This document shows, one piece after another, positions 35,913-45,400 of a stretch of DNA of 64,000 bases. Location: the NCBI RefSeq assembly GCF_003182275.1, contig NZ_QGTR01000002.1, positions 372,001-436,000 of the forward strand, given 5' to 3'. Numbering within the stretch: the first letter of the stretch is position 1; every line of letters begins with the position of its first letter. This DNA comes from Hoeflea marina. Lineage in GTDB: Bacteria; Pseudomonadota; Alphaproteobacteria; Rhizobiales; Rhizobiaceae. Under the pieces are notes generated by a model. The model was given only the letters and a program-made list of their open reading frames with translations, was not told the origin of the DNA and did not search any database. The position numbers were made by a program, and so were the translations under genes.

Positions 35913-38900
35913 ATGCCCCAATTTTTCATAGAGCGCCCTGTCTTTGCCTGGGTCATCGCGATCTTCATCGTCATGGCTGGCCTTGCGGCGATCCCTCAGC
36001 TCCCGGTTTCGCGCTTTCCTGTGATCGCGCCGCCGAGCATCAGCATCAATACCGCCTATACCGGCGCCAGTCCCCAGACCATCAGCGACAGCGTCACGGC
36101 GCCGATCGAGCGCGAGCTGACGGCGGTGAAGAACGTCCTCTATTTCGAATCGTCGTCCGACTCGACCGGCAACGCAAGCATCACCGTCACGTTCAAGCCC
36201 GGCACTGATCCGGAACTCGCGCAGGTCGATGTGCAGAACCGCCTGAAGGCCGTCGAGGAGCGCCTGCCCGAGCCCGTCCGTCGGGCCGGTCTTTCCGTGG
36301 AGGGGGTTGCGTCGGGATTCCTGATGATCGTCTCCCTGCGCTCCGAAGGAGGCAAGGCCGATTCCCTTTCGCTCGAAGATTATCTGGCGCGCGGCCTGGC
36401 GCCTGAGCTGAAGCGTGTGCCCGGCGTCGGCCGGGTCCAGTCCTTCGGCTCGGAAGCGGCCATGCGCATCTGGGTCGATCCCGCCCGGCTCGTCTCCTAT
36501 TCGATCTCGATGGAGGAGATCACGCAGGCCATCCAGTCCCAGAACGTCCAGGTGGCGCCCGGCCGGCTCGGCGAGGCGCCCACCGTTCCCGGCCAGATGA
36601 TCAGCGTTCCGCTCAGTCTCGACGGCCAACTGAAGACGCCGGATGAGTTCGCCGCCATCGTGCTGCGCTCCAACCCCGACGGATCCAGGCTGACGCTTGG
36701 CGACGTGGCCAAGGTCGAGATCGGTGGCCAGGCCATGGGCTTCTCGATCTTCGATGGCGGAAGGCCGGCCACCGCTGCGGCCATTCAGCTCGCGCCCGGT
36801 GCGAACGCCGTATCGACCTCGGACCGTGTGAAGGCGCGTCTTGCTGAACTCGCCACGTCCATGCCCGAGGGTGTCACCTATGCCGTTTCCTACGACACGG
36901 CGCCCTTCGTGAAGCTCTCGATTGCGAAGGTGGTGCAGACTCTCGCCGAGGCCATGTTCCTGGTTTTCCTGATCATGCTCCTCTTCCTCCAGAACATCCG
37001 ATACACGCTGATCCCGGCGATCGTCGCGCCGATCGCGCTCCTCGGCACTTTCGCCGTGATGTGGGCCATCGGTTACTCGATCAACGTGCTGACGATGTTC
37101 GGCATGGTGCTGGCGATCGGCATCATCGTCGACGACGCCATCGTCGTCGTCGAGAACGTCGAACGGCTGATGGCGAGCGAGGGCCTGTCGCCGCGCGAGG
37201 CCACCCGCCGCGCCATGAGCGAGATCACGGGAGCGGTGATCGGCATCACGCTGGTCCTGACTGCCGTTTTCCTGCCCATGGGCCTTGCAGGCGGTTCGGT
37301 CGGCGCGATCTACCGCCAGTTCACGGTCTCGCTCGCGGTCTCCATCCTGTTCTCGGCCTTCCTGGCGCTCAGCCTGACGCCCGCGCTCTGCGCGACCATC
37401 CTGAAGCCGGTCGCGCCCCATCACGAGCGCCGGGGCTTCTTCGCCTGGTTCAACCGCGGCTTCGAAAGGCTGACCGGGCGGTACACGGCATCGGTCGGAT
37501 GGCTGCTGAAGCGGACGGGCCGCGTCATGCTGGTCTACGGCGTGCTCGTCGGCGCGCTGGCGATCGGCTACAGCACGCTGCCGACCGCCTTCGTGCCGGA
37601 CGAGGATCAGGGCACGTTCATGACGTCCTTCACGCTCCCGGCCGACGCCACCGCCGAGCGCACCCTTGCGCTGGTCGAGCGTTTCGACCGTCACGCCGCC
37701 ACGCGCCCCGACATCGCCAACAATCTCTCCATCATGGGCTTCGGCTTTTCCGGTTCGGGGTCCAATGCGGCGATGTCGTTCACCACGCTGCGGGATTTCG
37801 ATGCGCGCAGCGGCAGCACCGACCGCGAGATCGCCGCGGCCGAAGCGGCGATGCGCAAGTCCACGGAAGGCGAGGTCCTCGTCATGAAGCCGCCGGCCAT
37901 CGAGGAACTGGGTACGACATCGGGGCTCTCGCTCCGCCTCGTCGACCGTGCGGGACGCGGGGCGGCAGCCTTGCAGGCTGCCTCGGAGAAGCTCGTCGCG
38001 CTCGCCGGGCCCAGCAAGGTCCTGCGCAACGTGCGTGTCGACGGCCTGCCCGACGGGCCGAGCGTCAAGCTCCACGTCGACCGCCAGAAGGCCGGTGCGC
38101 TCGGTGTCACCTTCACGGCGATCAGCGACATGCTCGCCTCGACCACGGGCTCGACCTACGTGAACGACTTTCCGCGCGCCGGAATCCTGCAGCAGGTCAT
38201 CGTCCAGGCGCAGGCGAAGGACCGCATGCAGGTCGAGGACGTGCTGAAGCTGCAGGTGCGCAACGATCGCGGCGGCATGGTTCCGCTGTCCGAAGTGGTG
38301 ACGCCGCAATGGTCGGTCGGCCCGCTGCAGCTCAACCGCTACAACGGCTATCCCTCGCTCAGCATCTCCGCGGACGCCGCCCCCGGCGTATCGAGCGGCC
38401 GTGCGATGGACGAGATCGAGCGGATCGCCACGCAACTTCCCCCGGGCTTCGCCGTCGAGTGGACGGGCGGGTCGTTCCAGGAACGCCAGGCCGGTGCTCA
38501 GGCACCCCTGCTGGTCGCGATTTCCATCGTCGTTGTGTTCCTCGTGCTCGCCGCCCTCTACGAAAGCTGGGCCATTCCGCTGTCGGTCATGCTCGTGGTG
38601 CCGCTTGGCATCTTGGGCGCCGTCACCGCGGTGCATCTGCGGGGGCTCGAGAACGATGTCTTCTTCAAGGTCGGCCTCATCACCCTGATCGGCCTGTCGG
38701 CCAAGAACGCCGTGCTGATCGTCGAGTTTGCCCGCAAGCTGCACGACGAGGGGTGGTCGCTTCGCGACGCTGCCGTCGAAGCCTCCCGCCTGCGGCTGCG
38801 GCCCATCGTCATGACATCGCTTGCCTTCACCCTCGGCATCGTGCCTCTGGTCATCGCCAGGGGGCCGAGTTCCGAAACGCAGAACGCGCTGGGCACCGGC

Positions 38901-39080
38901 CTCTTCGGCGGCATGATCTCGGCGACCATACTTGCCATTGTCTTCGTGCCGGTCTTCTTCACGCTGGCAATGCGCTTTGCCGGGGGCAAGGGCAGAGACC
39001 CGGTCGAGGCGAGCCCGGCACCAGCCGGGAACTCCGTCGCGCCTGCCGCTATCCAATCAACGAATGGGAAACGCCGATGA
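35913..39080 (+). CDS. RND multidrug efflux pump inner-membrane subunit (HAE1 family)
   Basis: A 1055-residue AcrB-like proton/drug antiporter, the usual length. The N-terminus [20 protein letters not shown] and the proton-relay aspartates in TM4 ([18 protein letters not shown]) are intact. Two periplasmic loops are visible. The second half repeats the fold, with [21 protein letters not shown] in the TM10 region. It would form a trimer with the adaptor encoded upstream. Its stop codon overlaps the start of a GNAT gene. Confidence 0.95.
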   Translation: MPQFFIERPVFAWVIAIFIVMAGLAAIPQLPVSRFPVIAPPSISINTAYTGASPQTISDSVTAPIERELTAVKNVLYFESSSDSTGNASITVTFKPGTDPELAQVDVQNRLKAVEERLPEPVRRAGLSVEGVASGFLMIVSLRSEGGKADSLSLEDYLARGLAPELKRVPGVGRVQSFGSEAAMRIWVDPARLVSYSISMEEITQAIQSQNVQVAPGRLGEAPTVPGQMISVPLSLDGQLKTPDEFAAIVLRSNPDGSRLTLGDVAKVEIGGQAMGFSIFDGGRPATAAAIQLAPGANAVSTSDRVKARLAELATSMPEGVTYAVSYDTAPFVKLSIAKVVQTLAEAMFLVFLIMLLFLQNIRYTLIPAIVAPIALLGTFAVMWAIGYSINVLTMFGMVLAIGIIVDDAIVVVENVERLMASEGLSPREATRRAMSEITGAVIGITLVLTAVFLPMGLAGGSVGAIYRQFTVSLAVSILFSAFLALSLTPALCATILKPVAPHHERRGFFAWFNRGFERLTGRYTASVGWLLKRTGRVMLVYGVLVGALAIGYSTLPTAFVPDEDQGTFMTSFTLPADATAERTLALVERFDRHAATRPDIANNLSIMGFGFSGSGSNAAMSFTTLRDFDARSGSTDREIAAAEAAMRKSTEGEVLVMKPPAIEELGTTSGLSLRLVDRAGRGAAALQAASEKLVALAGPSKVLRNVRVDGLPDGPSVKLHVDRQKAGALGVTFTAISDMLASTTGSTYVNDFPRAGILQQVIVQAQAKDRMQVEDVLKLQVRNDRGGMVPLSEVVTPQWSVGPLQLNRYNGYPSLSISADAAPGVSSGRAMDEIERIATQLPPGFAVEWTGGSFQERQAGAQAPLLVAISIVVVFLVLAALYESWAIPLSVMLVVPLGILGAVTAVHLRGLENDVFFKVGLITLIGLSAKNAVLIVEFARKLHDEGWSLRDAAVEASRLRLRPIVMTSLAFTLGIVPLVIARGPSSETQNALGTGLFGGMISATILAIVFVPVFFTLAMRFAGGKGRDPVEASPAPAGNSVAPAAIQSTNGKRR

Positions 39081-39607
39081 CCGACTCACCGACCGGCCAG
39101 GTCACCCTCGACCTCGCGACCGACGCCGACCTCCCTCGCTTCCGCACGGATCTTCAAGCGGCCTTCGCCACCGCCGTGGTGGAAACGTTCGGATCGGTCG
39201 ACGAGGGGCCCATCCCGTCCGATGAGGATGTCGTGGCTTCCTTCAAGGCTCCGAATGCCGTGATTCACCGCATCCTGGAGGACGGCCGGTGGGTCGGCGG
39301 GGCCGTCCTCTCGATCGACGCCGCGACGCGGCACAACTCGCTCGACTTCTTCTACGTCAATGCCGACGAACTCGGCCGCGGCATCGGCCGCAAGGCCTGG
39401 GCTGCCATCGAGGCGTGCTATCCCGATACCGAGGTCTGGACCACCCACACGCCCTACTTCGAGAAGCGCAACATTCACTTCTACGTCAACATCTGCGGGT
39501 TCCACATCGTCGAGTACCACCACGCCCGTCATCCGGACCCCGACCACCCGGCCGAGCAGGACTTCCCGGACGATGGCGGGATGTTCCGCTTCGAGAAGCG
39601 CATGTGA
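39077..39607 (+). CDS. GNAT-family N-acetyltransferase
   Basis: A 176-residue acetyltransferase. The acetyl-CoA loop is seen as [18 protein letters not shown], followed by the C-terminal [20 protein letters not shown] typical of the family. The ATG overlaps the TGA of the RND pump gene (ATGA), so the two are translationally coupled. An enzyme that modifies a toxic compound before or alongside export is a reasonable guess, but the substrate is not visible. Confidence 0.9.
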   Translation: MTDSPTGQVTLDLATDADLPRFRTDLQAAFATAVVETFGSVDEGPIPSDEDVVASFKAPNAVIHRILEDGRWVGGAVLSIDAATRHNSLDFFYVNADELGRGIGRKAWAAIEACYPDTEVWTTHTPYFEKRNIHFYVNICGFHIVEYHHARHPDPDHPAEQDFPDDGGMFRFEKRM

Positions 39608-39921
39608 TCCGACGGGATGGACCCGAGCCGGCTGTCTCGGCGGAACCGGAATCCGGCGGATCCGCAGCACCGTCCTGGCCGCGTCTCCCAAAAACGAACT
39701 CAGGAATATCCGGATTGCCCCATGGACGATGAGTGTGCACAAGGAGGAATGCGGCGTGTGTGTCCACTGCCGCATCTGCCATCGCGTTGCCTGCCGTTTT
39801 TCGACCGCTCATGGATGGACCCCGTCCTCCGGCAGGTTGAGAACGGCCGCCGGTGTGATGCCCGAAACGCCCGCCGACGCGCGAGGCAAGGTTGGAGGTC
39901 ACAGGGCTTTTGACAGCGGAC

Positions 39922-40300
39922 GGCGAAGGATACGACCTGCATTTCGGCATAGCCGAAGGCGTCCTTCACCGCCGGGGAACGGCGCGCGTTTCCGGCGCGA
40001 AGACGCAGCCGCGCAGGACCGGCGTCACTTCGATCTTGATCCGGGCGTCGCTGCGTTGAACGGTGAGCTTCGTGACGATCTGCTCGCGGGCATTCACGAC
40101 TTTCGTGACGCGCAGTCCCGCCCGAATCTCCGCAAGCGATTCCGGCCGTCCGGCGACGAACAGGTAAGTTAGGTCGATATCGACCGACAGGCGCGGCATG
40201 TCGCGCACGAAGAGATTGATGGCCGTGCCGCCCTTGAGCGCGAAATCGCTTTGCGCCAAGCCAAACTGGCTTGGCCTTGCGACTTGCGCACGTTCACCCG
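39922..40300 (-). pseudogene. Remnant of AbiEii-like nucleotidyltransferase toxin gene
   Basis: The minus strand from about 40300 encodes a stretch with the nucleotidyltransferase motif FALKGGTAINLFVRDMPRLS followed by VDIDLTYL, typical of AbiEii/AbiGii-type toxins. The frame stops at 39966. The expected next block, FGYAEMQVVSFA, continues in another frame at 39922-39960, after which similarity ends. The gene is therefore frameshifted and truncated at both ends. No AbiEi-type antitoxin gene is recognised next to it. Confidence 0.75.
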
Positions 40301-40548
40301 CTGGGCCGAGATTGCGCAGGCCAAGGACTAACGGAAGAGCACCAGCACCCAAACCAGAACTGCCCCGCCAGATAATGATTTGGATAGTGGATTATGCAAC
40401 AGGATAAAGGAAATTGATCATGGATCTTCGACGGAAAAGAAGAATGATCAATTCAGGATGCAGGATCAGGACGAACACAGGACCAAGGAAGACGGACCAA
40501 GCCTTGCCGGTAGGCTTTACCGGCTCAGAAGGGTGATGCCAGACGGAA

Positions 40549-40725
40549 ATGGCCTCACCCTATCTGAACCTCGACCCGGACGACGTATAGATCACCCCTG
40601 CAATGATGCGAGATGTGCGCCAGATAGGGCATTTTGGGACTGGAGACTTGGAGATCATCATTCGGTCAAAGAAGGACATTGACGCCTTGAACGAGTATTT
40701 TTCGGCGAGCTATGCAGCCTCATAG
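40549..40725 (+). pseudogene. Remnant of DUF5655-like protein gene with in-frame stop
   Basis: From 40549 the plus strand reads MASPYLNLDPDDV, then TAG at 40588-40590, then in the same frame ITPAMMRDVRQIGHFGTGDL continuing to a TAG at 40723-40725. This resembles the C-terminal end of DUF5655-type proteins (a domain often attached to PD-(D/E)XK-like nucleases). Upstream coding sequence is lost and the stop interrupts what remains, so it is a decayed fragment. Recognition of the family is from memory. Confidence 0.55.
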
Positions 40726-40789
40726 GGCAATGAACGACAGCGAGGCGAGGAAGGATCAGAGCTTGCTTCAAGCTCACCAAGGAAAACCC

Positions 40790-40857
40790 GCTTGTTCCCC
40801 TCGGAGCCGCCTTCTTCTCGCTATGGGGGCGCGAAGGCGGCTCCGAGGAAAACAAGC
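40790..40857. repeat. Long inverted repeat, MITE/REP-like
   Basis: Two 25-bp arms (40790-40814 and 40833-40857) are reverse complements with two mismatches and an 18-nt loop. The arms contain CTCGGAGCCGCCTTC. It lies in non-coding sequence between the DUF5655 remnant and the tRNA. There is no T-run, so it is not a simple terminator; it could be a small non-autonomous mobile element or an intergenic palindromic repeat. Confidence 0.75.
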
Positions 40858-41006
40858 TCTCTTGGTATCTCTATCTCTATCTGTCTTAGGCGCAGCGGCC
40901 CCACGGAATCGACCGGAAGTGACTGCAGATTACCTGCGCCGTGCCTCCTATGTGCTTCCTGCGCCAAGGCGCGAAGCGGCACAAATAACCTAAGTCATTG
41001 AAAATA

Positions 41007-41083
41007 TGGCGCACCCGACAGGATTCGAACCTGTGACCTCTGCCTTCGGAGGGCAGCACTCTATCCAGCTGAGCTACGGGTGC
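41007..41083 (-). tRNA. tRNA-Arg (anticodon CCG)
   Basis: A 77-nt cloverleaf on the minus strand. The acceptor stem is GCACCCG/CGGGTGC, the anticodon stem-loop is CTGCC-CTCCGAA-GGCAG giving anticodon CCG (decodes CGG), and the T-arm is ACAGG-TTCGAAT-CCTGT. The discriminator is G and the CCA end is encoded. Its 3' end faces the decayed patch at 39.6-41.0 kb, a usual orientation for past integration at a tRNA. Confidence 0.95.
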
Positions 41084-41499
41084 ATCCGGAACTTCGCGGC
41101 CCCGGTCATCGAGCGGGTCGATGCCGTGAAGCGGCTGGTGAGTGGTCTCATAGCCCATCATGGCGGACGCATCAATGGATTAATGGAGGAGTTTGCGGGA
41201 GGCGTTCAATAGCTTGGATTTGGCCGGTTGAGCGGAAGCCGCGCGGTTGCGGTGTGGACATTGAGCGGGCCAGGCGCCGCTCTGATGATAACAGTTCTTG
41301 AAGTCATTCAGGTTGAGAATGGAACTGGTGATCGGTCCGTCATGCGGCCCCGATTTCCTTTGCTCCATCTCGCCCCTATCGTTGCTGAACCTTCCGGCGA
41401 ATTATCAAAATATAAATTTGCGCCACTGGGCCGACCCGAAATTGTTTGGTCTTGCTTTCGACGGCGTGGCCACAATTGGCTTATTAAATTCAGCCGCCG

Positions 41500-41747
41500 A
41501 TAATTAATGAATGTTTAATATAAAAAATGAACTATTTCATATATAGAGTTAGTCTCAGGTTAAATGAGGTAAGTCTTGAATGTAGAAAATTTCAATTTTT
41601 TTATAGGCTGAAGTTTTTGATATATGTGCGTGATTGTAAAATTCAACATTGTAAAAGATAAATATATAATGAATTGTAATTTAATTGTTCGATTCACGAA
41701 AGTGGAAATCATTGGTCATATTCGAAATCTAGAGGGATTTGTTATTC
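41500..41747. other. AT-rich intergenic leader upstream of REC-GGDEF gene
   Basis: About 250 bp of strikingly AT-rich DNA with several TATA-like runs (for example TAATATAAAAAATG and ATAAATATATAATG), set in a GC-rich genome. No gene is seen here. It directly precedes the c-di-GMP signalling genes and probably holds their promoter. AT/T-rich leaders are typical targets of MucR/Ros-type silencers in alphaproteobacteria (family knowledge). The stretch 41084-41499, between the tRNA and this leader, shows no convincing gene. Confidence 0.6.
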
Positions 41748-43100
41748 ATGTCGAGCGTATCAACTGCCCAGCCGACTTCACAAGCGGACCAATGCGCCTC
41801 ATTTGAGACTGTATTCGACAATGTGGCCAAACCCTCTGTCCATGTAATCGGCAGCAGGGATTTCCTGCTCGCCCTGACGTACATTCTGGAACCATTGAAT
41901 TACCGATCGTCCAGCATCCGGCGCAAGCGGTCCCCCGCCACTGCCCAGACCCACACTGGCCCCGGCATTTTCATTATCGACGGCTCTCTGCAGAACGCTC
42001 TGGATCTCTGCCAAGGTCTGGGTGAGGAGGTGCCAAAGATTCTGGTCTCGCCGGTGAACGCTTTGGCCTTCCGTCTGGAATGCGCCCGGGCTCATGTCAG
42101 CACCATAATCAGCGACCCGATGGATCCTGCGGAACTGGTCTACTGGCTCGAACATTTTGGCGGGCAGATGGACGACAAGCCCGCGTCGGTCCTGCTGGTG
42201 GACGATGATCCGTTGATTCTGGCCGTCTATTCCGAACTGCTGCGCGCAAACGGCATGAACGTCGCTGTCCTCAGCGAGCCGCTTGCGATTATAGAGACCA
42301 TCGACCGGGCCTTCTTCGACATAATCATCATGGATCTGCGGATGCCCGGCACGGACGGAATCGAGATTGCCAAAATCATCCGCCAGCATCAGAACCATCT
42401 CTCCATCCCGATCGTGTTCCTGTCATCGGAGGAGGACAAATCCGTTCAGATGCGGGCACGCCGGTTTGGCGGCGATGATTTCATCTCCAAGCGGAGCGAA
42501 CTCAATGCGCTGGTGCCGCTGATCAACCTGCGCGTCAAGCGCGCCCGTGTCATGCGGTCCCTGATAGAGCGCGATGGCCTGACCGGCCTGCTCAACCACC
42601 GGAGCTTCAAGGAGCGCGTCGGCTACGAGATTGCGCGTGCCAGCCGCACGGGCCTGCCTTTCTGCGTTGCCATGATCGATGTCGACCATTTCAAGAAGGT
42701 CAACGACACCTGGGGCCATCCCGTCGGTGACCAGGTGTTGACCATTCTGGCTCGCACGCTGGTCCGCTGGGTTCGCAACACCGATGTCGTCGGTCGCTAT
42801 GGCGGCGAGGAATTCGCGGTGCTGCTTCTCGACACATCGCCGGAGGCGGTGTTCCAGGTGCTTGAGAAATTCCGGCAGCATTTCTCCGAGATCCTTTTCG
42901 ACGGCCAGGGCGAGCAATTCTCGTTGACCGTCAGCATTGGCATCGCCGGCAATGCTGCCAACAGTGAAGCCGCCACGCTCATCGCGGAGGCCGATCGCGC
43001 GCTTTATCTCGCCAAGAACACCGGCCGGAATCAGCTGGTCATCGCTCATGATGCCGGCCAAAAATGCAGTCAATTTCCATGGATCGGACCAGTCGAATGA
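41748..43100 (+). CDS. Response regulator with diguanylate cyclase domain (REC-GGDEF)
   Basis: A 450-residue PleD-like protein. The first ~145 residues look like a degenerate receiver (SVHVIGSRDFLLALTYIL, IFIIDGS). A full receiver follows (LLVDDDPL, phospho-acceptor in IIMDLRMPGTDG, Lys in ISKRSE). The GGDEF domain is intact (GRYGGEEFAVL), and RNTD nine bases before it fits the RxxD inhibitory site, so it is probably an active, product-inhibited c-di-GMP synthase. ATG 41748 is preferred over TTG 41739 on spacing to GAGGG. Confidence 0.92.
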   Translation: MSSVSTAQPTSQADQCASFETVFDNVAKPSVHVIGSRDFLLALTYILEPLNYRSSSIRRKRSPATAQTHTGPGIFIIDGSLQNALDLCQGLGEEVPKILVSPVNALAFRLECARAHVSTIISDPMDPAELVYWLEHFGGQMDDKPASVLLVDDDPLILAVYSELLRANGMNVAVLSEPLAIIETIDRAFFDIIIMDLRMPGTDGIEIAKIIRQHQNHLSIPIVFLSSEEDKSVQMRARRFGGDDFISKRSELNALVPLINLRVKRARVMRSLIERDGLTGLLNHRSFKERVGYEIARASRTGLPFCVAMIDVDHFKKVNDTWGHPVGDQVLTILARTLVRWVRNTDVVGRYGGEEFAVLLLDTSPEAVFQVLEKFRQHFSEILFDGQGEQFSLTVSIGIAGNAANSEAATLIAEADRALYLAKNTGRNQLVIAHDAGQKCSQFPWIGPVE

Positions 43101-44350
43101 ATGTAGAATTCAGTTTCGGTGTTGAAGATGGGACGGTGGATCTGAACGGCCGCTCGGTCTGTATTGTCGATGACGACCGGCTTTATCGGGCCCATCTGGC
43201 AATCATGCTGGGGCAAGCGCATCTCAGGACAATGGAAGCAGGCGACAGCGCCGACCTCACGGCCGTTCTTGAAAAGGAAATGCCTGACTGCATATTGCTC
43301 GATTGCGTGCTTGAGGCCGAGAACGGCTTTCGGCTGCACGAACAGTTGAACCTCCGCTTTTCGCGGTTGGCCCCGGTCATCATGCTGTCGGCCGATGAGT
43401 CCCAGCGAACCGCTATCAAGGCGTTCCGCATGGGGTTCAATGACTTCCTGCCCAAGCGCAACCTGCGGCTCGAGGAGGTGACCGGCGCGATCCGGAAGGC
43501 GATTGCCAAGCATGACATCGACACGGCTCGCGCCAATGAGGTATCTGCGCTGCGGCGCAACGCCCTCTTCGATGACCTGACCGGGATGTATTGCCGGGCC
43601 GAACTCGACAAGAAGCTGGAGCTGATTGGCGCGGGCAATCGACGGTCCGACAAGAACTTCACCATCCTGTCGATCCAGTTGGCCGAGTATCGCAAAATCT
43701 GCGCCAGCTTCGGGCTGGCGAACGGCGATGACGCGCTCCGCAGCTTTGCCGGCAGGATTCGCGCCAACATACGGAAGGACGATTTCTGCGGCCGCGTCGA
43801 CGAAGACACCTTTCACTATGTGATGGATCGGAATTTTTCCGAGGCAAGTCTGCGCGAGCGCATGACCCGCCTGACCGAGCAGTTGACGTTCCAGCACCAC
43901 ATCAAATCGGTGGCGCTGAATTTAGCGCCCCTCATCGCGGTGGCGATTTCCGCCGAGCATGGAAACGACATGGCCGAAATCCTCGACCATCTCGCAGCTG
44001 AACTCGTCAGTCTGCGCGATGCCAAGCACGGAGCGACTGTCTCGGAAGATTGGAATTTTCTGCCGCCGTCATCGCACGGCGACGAAGATGCAGGCGACGA
44101 GCGGCGGGTATTCCCCCGGATGCGGACCCTGAAACCTGCCTTCATTGCCCTTGAGGAGTGGACTTCGAAGATCAACTGCACGGTGCGCAACACCTCGGAC
44201 GGCGGGGCCCGGCTGCGGCTCGAGCGGCCGCTCGCGTTGCCCGAACATTTCATGCTGAAGATCACCGAATCCGGCCAACTCCGCCGCGTACGGAAGTGCT
44301 GGCACGTCAACAACGAGATCGGCGTCGAATATGCTGACGCCCTCGTTTAG
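43097..44350 (+). CDS. Response regulator with degenerate GGDEF and C-terminal PilZ domain
   Basis: A 417-residue protein. Its receiver has CIVDDDRLY, the phospho-acceptor in ILLDCVLEAENG, and Lys in FLPKRN. A GGDEF-like middle domain has a destroyed active site (GRVDEDTFHYV instead of GGDEF). The C-terminal PilZ domain has RxxxR in ERRVFPRMRT and the NxSxxG motif in NTSDGGARL, so it should bind c-di-GMP. It is therefore an effector rather than a synthase. The ATG overlaps the stop of the preceding cyclase gene (ATGA), which suggests they act together. Confidence 0.88.
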   Translation: MNVEFSFGVEDGTVDLNGRSVCIVDDDRLYRAHLAIMLGQAHLRTMEAGDSADLTAVLEKEMPDCILLDCVLEAENGFRLHEQLNLRFSRLAPVIMLSADESQRTAIKAFRMGFNDFLPKRNLRLEEVTGAIRKAIAKHDIDTARANEVSALRRNALFDDLTGMYCRAELDKKLELIGAGNRRSDKNFTILSIQLAEYRKICASFGLANGDDALRSFAGRIRANIRKDDFCGRVDEDTFHYVMDRNFSEASLRERMTRLTEQLTFQHHIKSVALNLAPLIAVAISAEHGNDMAEILDHLAAELVSLRDAKHGATVSEDWNFLPPSSHGDEDAGDERRVFPRMRTLKPAFIALEEWTSKINCTVRNTSDGGARLRLERPLALPEHFMLKITESGQLRRVRKCWHVNNEIGVEYADALV

Positions 44351-44458
44351 CTAGGGCTTTGATTCGGCACGCCCGCGGCCGCCTGACCGCGCGCCGGAGG
44401 CAGAACCGGGCGGCATGAACAAATTCGCCCTGTGGAAAATCGAAGACGGGACGGGACA

Positions 44459-44806
44459 ATGGCCAGCTACACGCCAAATGCAAGCGCGAGCCAGGAACTG
44501 CCTCAGGCAGCACTCGATCGCATTGCCGAGTTGCGGCGCCTTTTTATCGAGCGCTCGGATGCCAATCTGTTGCAGATCCGCAAGTTGCTTGAGCTGCGAG
44601 AAGTCTCGGGTGGCAGCCGGGAGAAGGACGGCGAGTTGATCAAGCTTGCGCATTCATTGGCGGGAGCCTCGGCCCTGTTCGGCTTTCCGGCACAGGGCGA
44701 GGCAGCCTTCAACGCCGAAACCCTGCTCAGGTCTCCAGGTTACAGCGAGGCCGAGTTTGCGCGTGTGTTCAGGGACTTGATCGGCCGGCTGTCGGCTCTC
44801 AACTGA
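44459..44806 (+). CDS. Histidine phosphotransfer (Hpt) protein
   Basis: A 115-residue all-alpha protein with the Hpt phospho-site motif KLAHSLAGASALFGFP (His-x-Leu-x-Gly). It would shuttle phosphoryl groups between the hybrid kinase encoded at 45401-49225 and the receiver proteins in this cluster. ATG 44459 is chosen; a GTG at 44432 is also possible, and neither has a strong ribosome site. It follows the PilZ regulator gene by about 110 bp on the same strand. Confidence 0.85.
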   Translation: MASYTPNASASQELPQAALDRIAELRRLFIERSDANLLQIRKLLELREVSGGSREKDGELIKLAHSLAGASALFGFPAQGEAAFNAETLLRSPGYSEAEFARVFRDLIGRLSALN

Positions 44807-44878
44807 GGCCGCGCGATCGCTGTTTCGCACCACGGGGGAAGCGGCGGAACCAGCCGTAACATGCGCCGATGCCGCCGG

Positions 44879-45304
44879 TCATGAGTTGACCGTGACTGCC
44901 AGAAGGTTCTTTGCCTCAGACGCAAGTGCCATCGGGTCGAACGGCTTTGAAATTACACCTGCGGCGCCCAGGGCCATGAACCTCTCGATATCCTCCTGCT
45001 GTGTCCTTGCGGTAATGAACACCACCGGAATGGCGAGTGTCGCGGGATGCCTGCGCAACTTTGCAAAGGTTTCCGGTCCGTCCATGCCCGGCATCATCAC
45101 ATCGAGCAGAATCAGATCCGGCAGCCACGCCTGCGCGGCCTGCAATGCCTCCGCGCCCGACTCGCAACTTTTCACCAAGATATCTGGATCCAGTTCAAGC
45201 GCCATGACGGCAATTTCACGAATATCGTCTTCATCGTCGACATAAAGGACCTTGAGCGGATAAGTTGTCCCTCCACGATCCGGCTGGCTTGGCGCTGTGT
45301 CCAT
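44879..45304 (-). CDS. Stand-alone receiver-domain response regulator
   Basis: A 141-residue CheY-like protein without an output domain. The acidic pocket is YVDDEDDIRE, the phospho-acceptor is in LILLDVMMPGMDG, Thr is in VVFITART, and Lys is in VISKPFDP. It lies directly downstream of the hybrid kinase gene (97-bp gap, same strand), so it is a likely phospho-acceptor or phosphate sink of the same relay. Confidence 0.9.
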   Translation of the reverse strand: MDTAPSQPDRGGTTYPLKVLYVDDEDDIREIAVMALELDPDILVKSCESGAEALQAAQAWLPDLILLDVMMPGMDGPETFAKLRRHPATLAIPVVFITARTQQEDIERFMALGAAGVISKPFDPMALASEAKNLLAVTVNS

Positions 45305-45400
45305 GTTCTATTCCCCTGATTGGAGATGGTCGATGCTGCTTTGCGTTCAGATGACGGTTTCGAGGCCTCGTCGGCTTGCCTTGCGTCCATCCGGTGACCT

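Noticed and set aside
35868-39056. Very long (over 1000 codons) minus-strand open frame
   Set aside because: It is the antisense of the RND pump gene; its product is rich in Arg, His, Asp and Gly without any domain.
39617-39913. 98-codon plus-strand open frame in the decayed patch
   Set aside because: Arg/Pro-rich composition and no recognisable domain; more likely chance.
40790-40857. CRISPR-like repeat
   Set aside because: Only a single inverted pair with no spaced direct repeats and no cas genes anywhere in the window.
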